This document shows, piece by piece, positions 41,139-49,692 of a stretch of DNA of 64,000 bases. The stretch is from NCBI GenBank assembly GCA_009777725.1, contig WRLG01000005.1, positions 62,001 through 126,000 on the forward strand, read 5' to 3'. The number at the start of each line of letters is the position of its first letter. Position 1 is the first letter of the stretch. The position numbers and the translations under genes were made by a program. The notes beneath the pieces were generated by a model. The model saw only the letters and a list, made by a program, of their open reading frames with translations, had not been told where the DNA came from and ran no database searches. Source of the DNA: Oscillospiraceae bacterium. GTDB lineage: Bacteria > Bacillota > Clostridia > Oscillospirales > Ruminococcaceae.

Positions 41139-42401
41139 CTGTTAATTGTAAAAAAGGGGGGTTTTTTTCTGAAAGCTTTGGTAAATTCCAGGGTTGTTGC
41201 TAATGTAACGCGGATTTTGGGGTATTTGTTTGCAATATTTATGGCTTACCTTTTTTCGCTTTATTTGAATGCGAGGATTGGTTGGATGTTTGTTGTGCTT
41301 TTTGCGGTATCGCCTGTTTTTTCGGTTTTGGTTACGGCTGTGCTGAAGCGCAGGGGCAGAATCACCCTATCGGCGGATAGCGATGCTACACTTATATATA
41401 AGAATGAAACGGTTGCTTTAAGAATTAAAGTGTTCAATAAAGGCTTTTTGCCCATTCCCGTTGTGATTCTGGGGCTCTTTACGCCCGTCTGCCTGAAGCG
41501 TGAGGACGCAGCAGATAAGGGACGTTTCGCCGTCAGCGTTTCGCCGCGCTCCGAGACGGCTTTTGAGGTTAGGTATAAGGCTAAGGTTTGGGGCAGTTGT
41601 GTTCTCGGCATCAATCATGCAAGGCTGCAGGATTTCATGCGGTTTTCCGGATTTACGCTTTATACGGAGCAGGGGGAGGCTCTTTACAGCCATACGGTGA
41701 AAATTATACCCGATATACCCGACATTCCTGCGGATTCTCCGATTATAAAAAGCACGTTTAACGCGGCTTGGTATAACGACAATGAGGATACCAAGGAGTC
41801 GCAAAGTTATATGCTTTCGGGGATACCCGGCTATACGCACCGCGAATACGAAGAGGGAGACCCCATCAAAAGAATTAACTGGAAGCTTTCGGCAGGGCGC
41901 GACAGCTACCTTATACGCTTAGATGATGAGAAAGAATCCATACAGCAAACCATCGCCTTGGATATGATGGGCTCGGCTGACCCTTATGTCAATGAGCGTG
42001 CCGTAGAGGGGGTTTTGGCGGTTGTCTTTTCCTTAATCCGGCTGGGGGTTGAATCTACGGTTTGGTATAAAAAGGGCGGGCTGTTTGTAAGCCATTCCAT
42101 TGAATCGCAGGCAGATGTTTTGGCTTTGCAGACGGCTTTTGCGGAGTATAGCTTTATGCAGGACATCAGCGGCGGAGGGCGGCAGGAGCGCGTTCCCGCT
42201 GTGGAGCTTACAGAGGGGAAAAACAGCGGTAACCTTTTGCTTTTCACCCCCCTGCCCGACAGGGAGCTTGCCGCGCTTATAAGCGAAATGCGGAGCAAGG
42301 GAGCTTTCGTCACAACAATCTCCGCCGATTATGAATATAAAAGCGTGATAGATAACCTATGGAAGCTTTTTGAAGACTATACCGCAGTGAAGGTCAATTA
42401 A
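41115..42401 (+). CDS. DUF58-domain protein
   Basis: Up to 428 residues. Start uncertain: the GTG at 41115 lies in the repeat hairpin and has no proper site. A strong AAAAAGGGGGG at 41151-41161 points instead to a start at CTG 41169 or TTG 41178. Two membrane helices follow (about residues 33-52 and 57-76). A beta-sandwich region comes next, then the DUF58 motif 'HREYEEGDPIKRINWKLSAG' with 'SYLIRLDDEKESIQQTIALD' (vWA-like core). DUF58 proteins are encoded with MoxR ATPases and transglutaminases, and are thought to form a membrane complex for maturation of cell-envelope proteins. Confidence 0.88.
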   Translation: MFERLSRYLLIVKKGGFFLKALVNSRVVANVTRILGYLFAIFMAYLFSLYLNARIGWMFVVLFAVSPVFSVLVTAVLKRRGRITLSADSDATLIYKNETVALRIKVFNKGFLPIPVVILGLFTPVCLKREDAADKGRFAVSVSPRSETAFEVRYKAKVWGSCVLGINHARLQDFMRFSGFTLYTEQGEALYSHTVKIIPDIPDIPADSPIIKSTFNAAWYNDNEDTKESQSYMLSGIPGYTHREYEEGDPIKRINWKLSAGRDSYLIRLDDEKESIQQTIALDMMGSADPYVNERAVEGVLAVVFSLIRLGVESTVWYKKGGLFVSHSIESQADVLALQTAFAEYSFMQDISGGGRQERVPAVELTEGKNSGNLLLFTPLPDRELAALISEMRSKGAFVTTISADYEYKSVIDNLWKLFEDYTAVKVN

Positions 42402-42418
42402 ATAACTATAATTTAAAT

Positions 42419-42456
42419 GACAATTGTCAATTGTCAATTGTTAATTGTTAATTGAA
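42419..42456 (+). repeat. Heptamer repeat between the DUF58 and transglutaminase genes
   Basis: ATGACAATTGTCAATTGTC, then AATTGTTAATTGTTAATTG: five 7-bp units just before the AGAGGGGG site of the next gene. Confidence 0.85.
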
Positions 42457-42470
42457 AAAGAGGGGGCTTT

Positions 42471-44711
42471 ATGGGAGAGCGCGGAACTTTCACTCTTAAA
42501 GGTTTGAGTGATAAAATCTTCGGTATTTTGCTGACGGTTGTTTTAATGTCGGCGGGAATTTATGTATATATTAAAAGCTACGTTAATATCTACTCCGTTT
42601 CTGCGGCGGTATTGGCTGTGGTTATTTTTATATTTTTAAGCTTTGTCCAAAAAAAGAAAGGGCTTGGCGTTGTTATTTATATTGTCTCTTTAATCTTAAT
42701 TTTTAATATGCTTAACTTTATTCTAAATATGTTGCCCGGAATCCGCGTAGTTAATATAATGAGCTTTGCCGAATGGTTTTTCTCAGCCGGAGAGGCGGTT
42801 GAAACCAATAGTTATTATATGGCGTTTTTTATATTGGGCTTTACTTTTTTTATCAGCTCGGCGATATATTACTTTACCGCTGTGGTTTACCGCCCGCTTT
42901 TAGTTGTGCTTATAAGCTTTATTCCCTGCATCCTTTTTGTAAGAACCATGACGGCATTTCCGTTGGGCTATCTTCTTATCATTGCTTCGCTTAATCTGTT
43001 TATCTATTTAAAGGGATGCCGTGATGAAATCGGGAAGGATGCGGTATCCGTAAATCAAAAAGCAGTCTTTATATGCTACACCGACTTTGCGGTTGCGGCG
43101 GTGCTTTTGGCGTTTATAATCCCTAAGCCTACGGAAACTCCCTACTATGAGCAGTTCGCGGAATTTACCTCTCGTTATTTCACAATCGGCAGAGCCTATG
43201 CGGGCGCGGAAGGCAGGTTTACTCGCTATTCGGGGAATGCGGACCAGCTTTTACAGGAAGAGGAGCGCACCTTATATATGGTCAGCGCGGAAGTTCCCGA
43301 AAGTTTTAAAATGCAAACCTTTTACTCCTTTGATGAGGAAAACTATCGCTGGGGTATTCTTGATGAAGCGGTTACGGGTGATGCCGATTGGGAGGACGAA
43401 AGAGCGCGGCTTAATATGGGAGACCTTCTGGAGGCTTACAAGCGCGCCTTTGAAATCTCACCCGACACAATCGGCGCGTATATTTCAGACGAGCTGCTTA
43501 GCTTGGGCGAGGTTAGGGAGCGGCGGCAGTTTTCGCAGGTCAGAGCTATGGATTACCGCTCGGAATATATTGTTGCACCCGTTCGCGTTATTGAAGTGAG
43601 TTTCCCCGAAAGCAGCCGCGTTTCAAGAGTATACCGCGCGGGCGGCGGCGAGCTTTTCCCGGATACAGAGCTTATGCACCCTTTTGAGGTGTACACGCTT
43701 GTCTATTATTCGGGTCGTTTTATCTATGAAAGCGGCTGGCTTGAAGCGGGCGGCTGTAATTACAGCTTTGAGGAATTCGGCAATATGCTGGCAGCGGTCG
43801 AAGCCGCGCTCAAAAGCGGCGGGGTGAACAGTCGGCTCAATACCGTTTCGGCTTTTTTAAAGGAGCATAACGAGGCGAAATTAAGCAGGGCGGAGAATTA
43901 TCAGCCCGTTCCCGAAAGCTTGAAGGAACTTGCGCTGGAGATTACCGCGCCTTATGAATATGATTGGCAGAAGGCAGCGGCTTTGGAGGCGTTTTTTCAT
44001 AAGGGGGACTTTACATATGACCTAACTTTCACATCGGAGCGGAACAATAACAGCGCGGAGTTTTTTACATTTGAAAGCAAGCGCGGAACTTGCTCCGATT
44101 TTGCCACGGCATTTTCGCTAATGGCAAGAGGCGCGGGGCTTACAGTCCGTTATGCCGAAGGGTATAATCTTACGAGGAGGGAGAATAGTGAAAGCTATAT
44201 GATTACAACCGAAACCGCGCACGCCTATCCCGAGGTGTATATTCCGGGGGCGGGCTGGGTTACGTTTGAGCCGACCGTTGCCGACCTTACGGGCAGGGCA
44301 AACGGCGGGAATGTTAATATTGACGCTGTAACGGCGTTGGCAACCATTGTTTCAACCTTAATCGTAGGGCTGTTCATTATTACATTTTTCTTGCTGAAGC
44401 CGATTTTAACGGAGGCGGCTTTTAGATTTAAAATCCGCCTTGCTAAAGGCGGCAAGGCGGCTATCATGCTTCATGCGCGACATTCGGCGCAAATTTCAAA
44501 GCTTTTTTCAATTGATACAAAGCCCCTAACCGCAGAGCAAACCTTTCATCACGCTAAAGAACTTACAGGCGAGGCTTCAAGTCCGCTTTTATCCGCTTTT
44601 ACAAAAGCTTGCTATGGTGACGAGGAAATCGGCGATAATGAAAAAGTTGCGGCTTTTGATTGTTATAAGGCTCAGTATAAGTTGCTTAAACAGCGGAGGA
44701 AGGGGAAATAG
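42471..44711 (+). CDS. Membrane transglutaminase-like protein (TgpA type)
   Basis: 746 residues. Six or so membrane helices in the first ~210 residues, an extracellular region, the transglutaminase core (about 500-610), one further membrane helix (about 622-645), and a cytoplasmic tail with DUF4129-like features. Catalytic Cys in 'SKRGTCSDFATAFSLMARGA', His in 'ETAHAYPEVYIPGAGWV', and 'TFEPTVADL' in place of the usual FDPT, a common variant. The family forms the third member of MoxR-DUF58-transglutaminase modules. The substrate is unknown; the surface proteins encoded downstream are possible clients only by proximity. Confidence 0.92.
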   Translation: MGERGTFTLKGLSDKIFGILLTVVLMSAGIYVYIKSYVNIYSVSAAVLAVVIFIFLSFVQKKKGLGVVIYIVSLILIFNMLNFILNMLPGIRVVNIMSFAEWFFSAGEAVETNSYYMAFFILGFTFFISSAIYYFTAVVYRPLLVVLISFIPCILFVRTMTAFPLGYLLIIASLNLFIYLKGCRDEIGKDAVSVNQKAVFICYTDFAVAAVLLAFIIPKPTETPYYEQFAEFTSRYFTIGRAYAGAEGRFTRYSGNADQLLQEEERTLYMVSAEVPESFKMQTFYSFDEENYRWGILDEAVTGDADWEDERARLNMGDLLEAYKRAFEISPDTIGAYISDELLSLGEVRERRQFSQVRAMDYRSEYIVAPVRVIEVSFPESSRVSRVYRAGGGELFPDTELMHPFEVYTLVYYSGRFIYESGWLEAGGCNYSFEEFGNMLAAVEAALKSGGVNSRLNTVSAFLKEHNEAKLSRAENYQPVPESLKELALEITAPYEYDWQKAAALEAFFHKGDFTYDLTFTSERNNNSAEFFTFESKRGTCSDFATAFSLMARGAGLTVRYAEGYNLTRRENSESYMITTETAHAYPEVYIPGAGWVTFEPTVADLTGRANGGNVNIDAVTALATIVSTLIVGLFIITFFLLKPILTEAAFRFKIRLAKGGKAAIMLHARHSAQISKLFSIDTKPLTAEQTFHHAKELTGEASSPLLSAFTKACYGDEEIGDNEKVAAFDCYKAQYKLLKQRRKGK

Positions 44712-44776
44712 GTAGTTTACAGTTTGCAGTTTTGGGGTTCGTTTTGCGGATGATGTTGAATTTTTATTAATATTTA

Positions 44777-45088
44777 GTATCTATTCAGTCGCTCTGCTTG
44801 ACTTTGCTCATAATGAACAATCTTTTGTAGGGGCGAACGCCTCGTTCGCCCGAAAGGACAGGCAAAAGAATAAATAACAGAGGTATTCGGGCGACCGTGG
44901 CGGTCGCCCCTACGAAAAATTTGCCACCTGTGCAATAGGTCAAAATTTTATTCTGTAGGGGATGGGCTTGCCCGTCCCGCACGCAAAAAACGCATTTTCG
45001 CTATTGGCGGGACAGGCGAGCCTGTCCCCTACAAATCTTATTGCACAGTTGGAAAATTTGTGCAATATTTCATTGACTGAATAGATAC
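44777..45088 (+). mobile_element. MITE-like element, copy 2 (312 bp), carrying nested palindromic repeats
   Basis: GTATCTATTCAGTCG (44777-44791) and TGACTGAATAGATAC (45074-45088) are terminal inverted repeats matching at 14 of 15 positions. Inside, GTAGGGGCGAACGCC (from about 44827) faces GGCGGTCGCCCCTAC (ending about 44923). GTAGGGGATGGGC (from about 44957) faces GCCTGTCCCCTAC (ending about 45032). The element thus contains two hairpin modules. No ORF is supported. The short stretch 44712-44776 before it contains only weak AGTTTGCAG-like repeats. Confidence 0.65.
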
Positions 45089-45332
45089 AATACTTAAACA
45101 GGGGTAAAGCAAAACTACCTTACCCCTGCGTTACTCCCCACTTAAGGCTGGGGTTCTCCTCTTTATAAATCCCCACTCAAGGCTGGGGTTCTCCTCTTTA
45201 TAAATCCCCATTTAAGGCTGGGGTTCTCCTATATTTTAGCTCCTCTAATATTATACCATACATAGAAAAATAAGTCAATAGTCATATTGTATAAAATATA
45301 TAAATTTTTAAAATCAGCAATGGGGTGGTTTT
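45089..45332 (+). repeat. Three tandem 35-bp repeats in a gene-free spacer
   Basis: Units start at 45135, 45170 and 45205 with exact 35-bp spacing. Each consists of TCCCCA(C/T)T(T/C)AAGGCTGGGG followed by TTCTCCTCTTTATAAA; the third unit diverges at its end (CTATATTTTA). Each can form a small CCCCA/TGGGG stem with an 8-nt loop and a T-rich tail, like serial weak terminators. There are no spacers between units, so this is not a CRISPR array. 45240-45332 is AT-rich DNA without a clear promoter. Confidence 0.85.
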
Positions 45333-46103
45333 GTGATTGTTAATGAAATAATTAAATCGGCGGCGGAGCAGTTGGCGCGGGATTATGCTTGCGAGCCGGG
45401 GGATTTTTTTGCTCAGAGAAATAGGGTGTCAAAGGCAAGGCTTATTCCGGGCAGGCGGGAGCTTAGGGGGGAGGCGGATTTTTTTAAAATAGCCACGTTC
45501 GGCGGGGTTGCCGTGGCTTCCGTGTCGGCTGAGATGGTGCATTTTACCAAGGCTTTATTGGCGAAATATGATGTGAAAGAATCGGCGGAGCTTTTTAGCG
45601 CGGCACAGCTTTATCTTATTAATAAGGAACTTTCAAAATGGGGCAAAACAATCGGTGCGAACAGTATCTTCTATCTCCCTAAAACGCCCTGCCTATATCA
45701 GCCTAAGGGGGATTTTAATATAAGGGTCTACAATGAAGCTGAAATCAAAGCTGTGTTATATAAATATAAGGGCTTTAATCACGCGCTTTTGTACAGCAAT
45801 AAGGCGCAGGGGCGGCGCGATGTTTCCGCTGTTTGCGCTTTTGAGGGCGGCAAGCTGGCGGGGATGGCGGGTGCTTCGAGCGATAGTGCCGAGTTTTGGC
45901 AAATCGGCATTGACGTTAAGCCCGAATACAGGGGCAGGGGGCTTGCCGCTGATTTGGTTTCTGTTTTGACGCGGGAGGTTTTTATGAGGGGGGCTATCCC
46001 GTATTACGGTACATGGGGCGGCAATATAGCCTCGCAAAAGGTCGCGTTAAAATGCGGGTATTATCCTGCTTGGAGCGAGGCGGTTGCGTTTAATGAGGGT
46101 TGA
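45333..46103 (+). CDS. GNAT-family N-acetyltransferase
   Basis: 256 residues from a GTG at 45333, preceded by GGGGTGG. The C-terminal half is a GNAT domain. The acetyl-CoA-binding motif is 'VKPEYRGRGLAADLVSVLTR' (about 195-214), and 'GTWGGNIASQKVALKCGYYP' near the end is also typical. The N-terminal half is a divergent GNAT-like fold, as in two-part clostridial acetyltransferases. The acetyl acceptor cannot be told. It stands alone between two repeat-rich stretches. Confidence 0.85.
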   Translation: MIVNEIIKSAAEQLARDYACEPGDFFAQRNRVSKARLIPGRRELRGEADFFKIATFGGVAVASVSAEMVHFTKALLAKYDVKESAELFSAAQLYLINKELSKWGKTIGANSIFYLPKTPCLYQPKGDFNIRVYNEAEIKAVLYKYKGFNHALLYSNKAQGRRDVSAVCAFEGGKLAGMAGASSDSAEFWQIGIDVKPEYRGRGLAADLVSVLTREVFMRGAIPYYGTWGGNIASQKVALKCGYYPAWSEAVAFNEG

Positions 46104-46125
46104 GGGACAGGCGGCGGAGGTAGTG

Positions 46126-46177
46126 TTCGGGCGACCGGGGCGGTCGCCCCTACGAAAGATTGTTTATTATGCACAAA
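46126..46177 (+). repeat. GTAGGGG-type palindromic repeat, further copy
   Basis: TTCGGGCGACC / GGTCGCCCCTACGAAAG followed by ATTGTTTATTATGCACAAA. The whole ~50 bp is similar to the reverse complement of 44806-44857 inside MITE-like copy 2, and its first half to 44890-44925. It is thus a dispersed repeat module existing outside the inverted-repeat-bounded element. Confidence 0.75.
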
Positions 46178-46190
46178 ATTAAGCAGGGCG

Positions 46191-46220
46191 AGTGTTATTT
46201 TTTCTTGAAAAAATAACACT
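46191..46220 (+). terminator. Perfect AT-rich hairpin after the GNAT gene
   Basis: AGTGTTATTTTTT (46191-46203), loop CTTG, AAAAAATAACACT (46208-46220): a perfect 13-bp stem followed by TTATTT. It is suited to act as a terminator in either direction, isolating the surface-protein array from upstream genes. Confidence 0.6.
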
Positions 46221-46246
46221 TTATTTACAATTAAAACACCTCTGTT

Positions 46247-46290
46247 ACCCCCCAAAGGCAGTTGACTTTTTGGGGGTGCGGTGCTATAAT
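46247..46290 (+). promoter_or_regulatory. Promoter of surface gene A with an inverted repeat around the -35 box
   Basis: TTGACT (46262-46267), 17 bp, TATAAT (46285-46290). ACCCCCCAAA (46247-46256) and TTTTTGGGGGT (46267-46277) form an inverted repeat that straddles the -35 box, a possible operator or hairpin. The spacer element TTTTGGGGGTG is shared with the promoter of gene C. Confidence 0.7.
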
Positions 46291-46335
46291 GACTTACTGG
46301 AGCTTTTAATTGACTTTAAATAAGGGGGAATTGCT

Positions 46336-49300
46336 ATGATGACTAAATCATTTAAATTGCGAGCATTGTCCGCGGCGGTTGCGGTTGCCGTGTTATTTTC
46401 GGCGGCGGTTCAATATAAATTTACTACGGTATGGGCGGATGATGACGGCACTGACAACGGCATGGGTTCATCTTTTGAAGAAAACAGCGGCGGAACTGAG
46501 GGTAGCGGTGAGGAAATTAACGAAGAAAAAACTAACGGCGAGGAAAACAGCGGTGAAGAATTCGGCGAAACGCAGGATTCTTCAACGTCTATCACGTCTT
46601 TATCAAGTGAGTTTGGTATTTTAGATAACGACAATGAAATTATTTTGAACGAAGTACAAGACGGAGACAGCGGAAACGATTGGAGTGTATTAGGTGGAAT
46701 TATTACTATTTCAAACCCTAGCGGTCTTAGGATTACAGGGACTACTGATAAGGGTATTAAAATTGACAGTGATGTTTATGGTGCTAGTATTATTTTAGAT
46801 GATGCTATTATTAATTCTTCGGGAGTACCGGGAATTGAAATCAATGTGGTTGCAAGAAATTTTGAGCTTATTCTGGTTGGGGATTCTGTGGTTTCCTCTG
46901 ATTCAGATGCGGGGATTCAAGTTAGTGGCGGGTTCGGATCCTACCTTGCAATAGAAGAAGAAGAAAGAGGAAGTCTGAGAGCGAGTGGCGGCGGAGGCGG
47001 AGCGGGAATTGGTGTTTTGGGGACAATAATTAGGATAAACGGAGGAACAGTCATAGCGAACGGTTCAGGAAGCGGTGCGGGAATAGGAGCATCCGGGAGT
47101 GGTTTGGTTGAAATAAACGGCGGTGACGTAACAGCGACAGGCGGCTTGGGCGGAGGTGCGGGAATCGGGCAGTTAAGTGCTACCGATGATGTGGTTGTTA
47201 GAATTACTGGTGGGATGGTAAAGGCAACGGGCGGTGGAGACGGTGCGGGAATTGAAAGTAAAAACTCAATCCAACTGTACCGCTGGAACAATAGCGACCC
47301 CTACCCCGCTGTATACACTTCCTCTTTAGTAGTGCATAGTGGGGAAGAGTTGGAAGGTAACCACAAAGGAATCTTAGAAGGAATCTTATTTATAGGAAAC
47401 AAAGGAACGCTTTACGGTGAGTATAATGGGTATACAGTAGATGATTTAAACTGGTTGGACTTTAGTTTTCTCTCGCATACATATTCTTCATACATTTTGG
47501 AAATACCTATGAATTTACACTTGACAGTTGAAGCCGGAGAAACATTAGTAATTCCGAGCAATTTAACTGTAAGAAATTACGGAACTATTGATGTTTTAGG
47601 AATAATAGACAACCAAGGAAATATAGAAAACTACGGAGTTATTGACATCACACCACCGGGCGAAATTAAAGGCAAAGCGGTAGAAAGCGGCGGTTGGTAC
47701 TATGCTATGGTAGCAGAGTTAGAAGAAACAGGTTATGGTGGAGAGTACGGAACACTAACTATACAAAATAACGTCGGCATGGAGGATTGGCGTGTTAACG
47801 GAAGACAAATGATGATTGATGCGGGCATGGCAGATGAAGTAGACCGTGTTATAATCGAAAGCGATGTAATAAATTCCACGGGAAATCCGTTTGCAGGAGG
47901 TTTCGATAACATTGCCAGAGTTACCTTTATGCACACTTCGCCACCATTCAGTAATAATTTTTCAGCATTTTTTAACGGTCTAAGCAATTTATGTGTTATA
48001 CAAGCACCGAACGCAACGAATATAAACAACTGGAATTTTGACAACGTGAACGGCGTGACATTCCATAGCGTAAAATACAGCACTATAGGCGGCGGAAAAA
48101 TTGACGAAGCAAGAATCACTTATATGGAGGTAGACGGCAACCAAGCCCCGAACGGTGCAATGGGTTTGCTCGGAACTAACAGCTTTATCAGAAGCGGGGA
48201 CATAATGCGGTTTAGCGTTCACGCCCTGCCCGATGCAGGTTCGGTGGTTTTAGCTTGGAGAAACGGGGAGAAGGGGTTTAGTAACGCAACCCCCGGAGTA
48301 TTCATAGAAAATGATTTTGACAACAACGGTAGTATGGAATACAAAGTTACTCGGATTAGCTTTGAATTCGGCGATGAATATGAAGATTTTAACGAAGACT
48401 TTGACCTGATAGTTGAATTTTCACTTGACCCAAATGTTACCGATACAATCGAAACAGGCGGCAACTCGGCTGTAATTCCAAATGCAGAAGCAGTTATTGA
48501 TATTGACATCGGCACAGTGGTTATGACGGAGGAGGGCGCGGAAACAATCTATGCGGGTAACATATTCAGCTTGACCCTTAATATTGAAGATGAATCGGGT
48601 ATATCAAACGTAAGCGACTTGCTCGACTTTTTAGGTGACGAAAATTTAGCGGCGGAATTTATAGAGGAAGTTCAAAACCATATTGAAGCAAACAAATTTA
48701 ATTCAGAAGAAGCTGTAGCTTTGGGCTTTGATATTTCACTGCTTTTACACGTTGGTTATGACAGCAACAACCCTGACGGAGGGCATGACGTTAAAGTTAT
48801 TGACATGGAAGGCGGCATGATTGCGGCGACTTTTGCGATTCCTCCCGAACTGGCGAACTGCGACCTAATGTTTTTCGGGGTTCATAAAAATGCCGCAGGC
48901 GAGACGGAACTGCTGAAATTTACCATAGGCGAAAATATGTTTATTAATAATGACGGCACGCTCACGCTTCATTTGAGCCAATTTTCCAATTACTTCCTTA
49001 TGGGAACACCCAAGGCAAAGCCCGTAGGACCCGGACCTTTGGTGATTGACGGCGGCAACAACAGCAGAAGCAGAGGACCTTCAAGGACAGTTGTGACTAA
49101 TACCGAAAGCCTTAACACACTCGACAACGAAAGCAATGAGCTTGAACAAGATGAGCAAGGAGACGAAACGGAGGAGACAGGGCTTACCGAGGAAAACAAC
49201 CTAACCGTTGAAAGCCCCGTACCGCTCCCGCCACCACCACCGCCTACATCTTCAAACCATAACCTCCCCTCCGCACCAACGACTACAAGCGGCAACGGCG

Positions 49301-49680
49301 GAAACAGCGTTTCAACGGCGGGAAGCTCCGCTCCGTCACGCACGAGGCAAGCGGCGGATACAAGTGAAGAAAACCGCACCCCTGGCGGCGCATACACGGA
49401 CGGGGGAGCAGACGGCGGCTTAGGCTTAGACGAACAAGGCAACCCCGACACCAACACTTCCGCCGACACTTCGGGCGATACCTATTACGCCGAAGCCAAC
49501 TCGGAAGGCACGGGCTCAACCGAGGCGGCGGGTACGGCAGTTTCACCCGTAGCAGGCAGAGAGGGCACGAAGTCAGCGAACACGAATGTCCCCCTAGCTG
49601 TTGCGGCGGTCGCCGGAACAGCGGCAGTCGGCGGCGGCGCGGCGTTTGCTGTAAAGGGTTTGAGGGTGAAATTTAAATAA
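46336..49680 (+). CDS. Surface protein A: beta-helix / BspA-LRR / C-terminal anchor
   Basis: 1114 residues. Signal peptide at 1-35 ('RALSAAVAVAVLFSAAVQY', cleavage near VWA-DD), then an acidic Glu/Gly/Asn linker (to about 95). Residues about 118-315 are a glycine-rich beta-helix with repeated 'ITGG', 'INGG' and 'GAGIG' turns of about 22-26 residues, similar to Cthe_2159-type carbohydrate-binding domains. One BspA-like LRR patch follows (about 500-560), then a domain shared by A-D (about 675-893, with 'LGFDISLLL' and 'LSQFSNYFLMGTP'). A Pro/Ser/Thr/Glu stalk contains a run of prolines. A membrane helix (about 1085-1105) and basic tail end the protein. No LPXTG. Possible adhesin; function not known. 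It forms an operon with B. Confidence 0.8.
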   Translation: MMTKSFKLRALSAAVAVAVLFSAAVQYKFTTVWADDDGTDNGMGSSFEENSGGTEGSGEEINEEKTNGEENSGEEFGETQDSSTSITSLSSEFGILDNDNEIILNEVQDGDSGNDWSVLGGIITISNPSGLRITGTTDKGIKIDSDVYGASIILDDAIINSSGVPGIEINVVARNFELILVGDSVVSSDSDAGIQVSGGFGSYLAIEEEERGSLRASGGGGGAGIGVLGTIIRINGGTVIANGSGSGAGIGASGSGLVEINGGDVTATGGLGGGAGIGQLSATDDVVVRITGGMVKATGGGDGAGIESKNSIQLYRWNNSDPYPAVYTSSLVVHSGEELEGNHKGILEGILFIGNKGTLYGEYNGYTVDDLNWLDFSFLSHTYSSYILEIPMNLHLTVEAGETLVIPSNLTVRNYGTIDVLGIIDNQGNIENYGVIDITPPGEIKGKAVESGGWYYAMVAELEETGYGGEYGTLTIQNNVGMEDWRVNGRQMMIDAGMADEVDRVIIESDVINSTGNPFAGGFDNIARVTFMHTSPPFSNNFSAFFNGLSNLCVIQAPNATNINNWNFDNVNGVTFHSVKYSTIGGGKIDEARITYMEVDGNQAPNGAMGLLGTNSFIRSGDIMRFSVHALPDAGSVVLAWRNGEKGFSNATPGVFIENDFDNNGSMEYKVTRISFEFGDEYEDFNEDFDLIVEFSLDPNVTDTIETGGNSAVIPNAEAVIDIDIGTVVMTEEGAETIYAGNIFSLTLNIEDESGISNVSDLLDFLGDENLAAEFIEEVQNHIEANKFNSEEAVALGFDISLLLHVGYDSNNPDGGHDVKVIDMEGGMIAATFAIPPELANCDLMFFGVHKNAAGETELLKFTIGENMFINNDGTLTLHLSQFSNYFLMGTPKAKPVGPGPLVIDGGNNSRSRGPSRTVVTNTESLNTLDNESNELEQDEQGDETEETGLTEENNLTVESPVPLPPPPPPTSSNHNLPSAPTTTSGNGGNSVSTAGSSAPSRTRQAADTSEENRTPGGAYTDGGADGGLGLDEQGNPDTNTSADTSGDTYYAEANSEGTGSTEAAGTAVSPVAGREGTKSANTNVPLAVAAVAGTAAVGGGAAFAVKGLRVKFK

Positions 49681-49692
49681 GGAGGAATTGAT

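Noticed and set aside
45135-45239. Three 35-bp repeats considered as a CRISPR array
   Set aside because: The units are directly adjacent without spacers and no cas gene is near; it is a tandem repeat.
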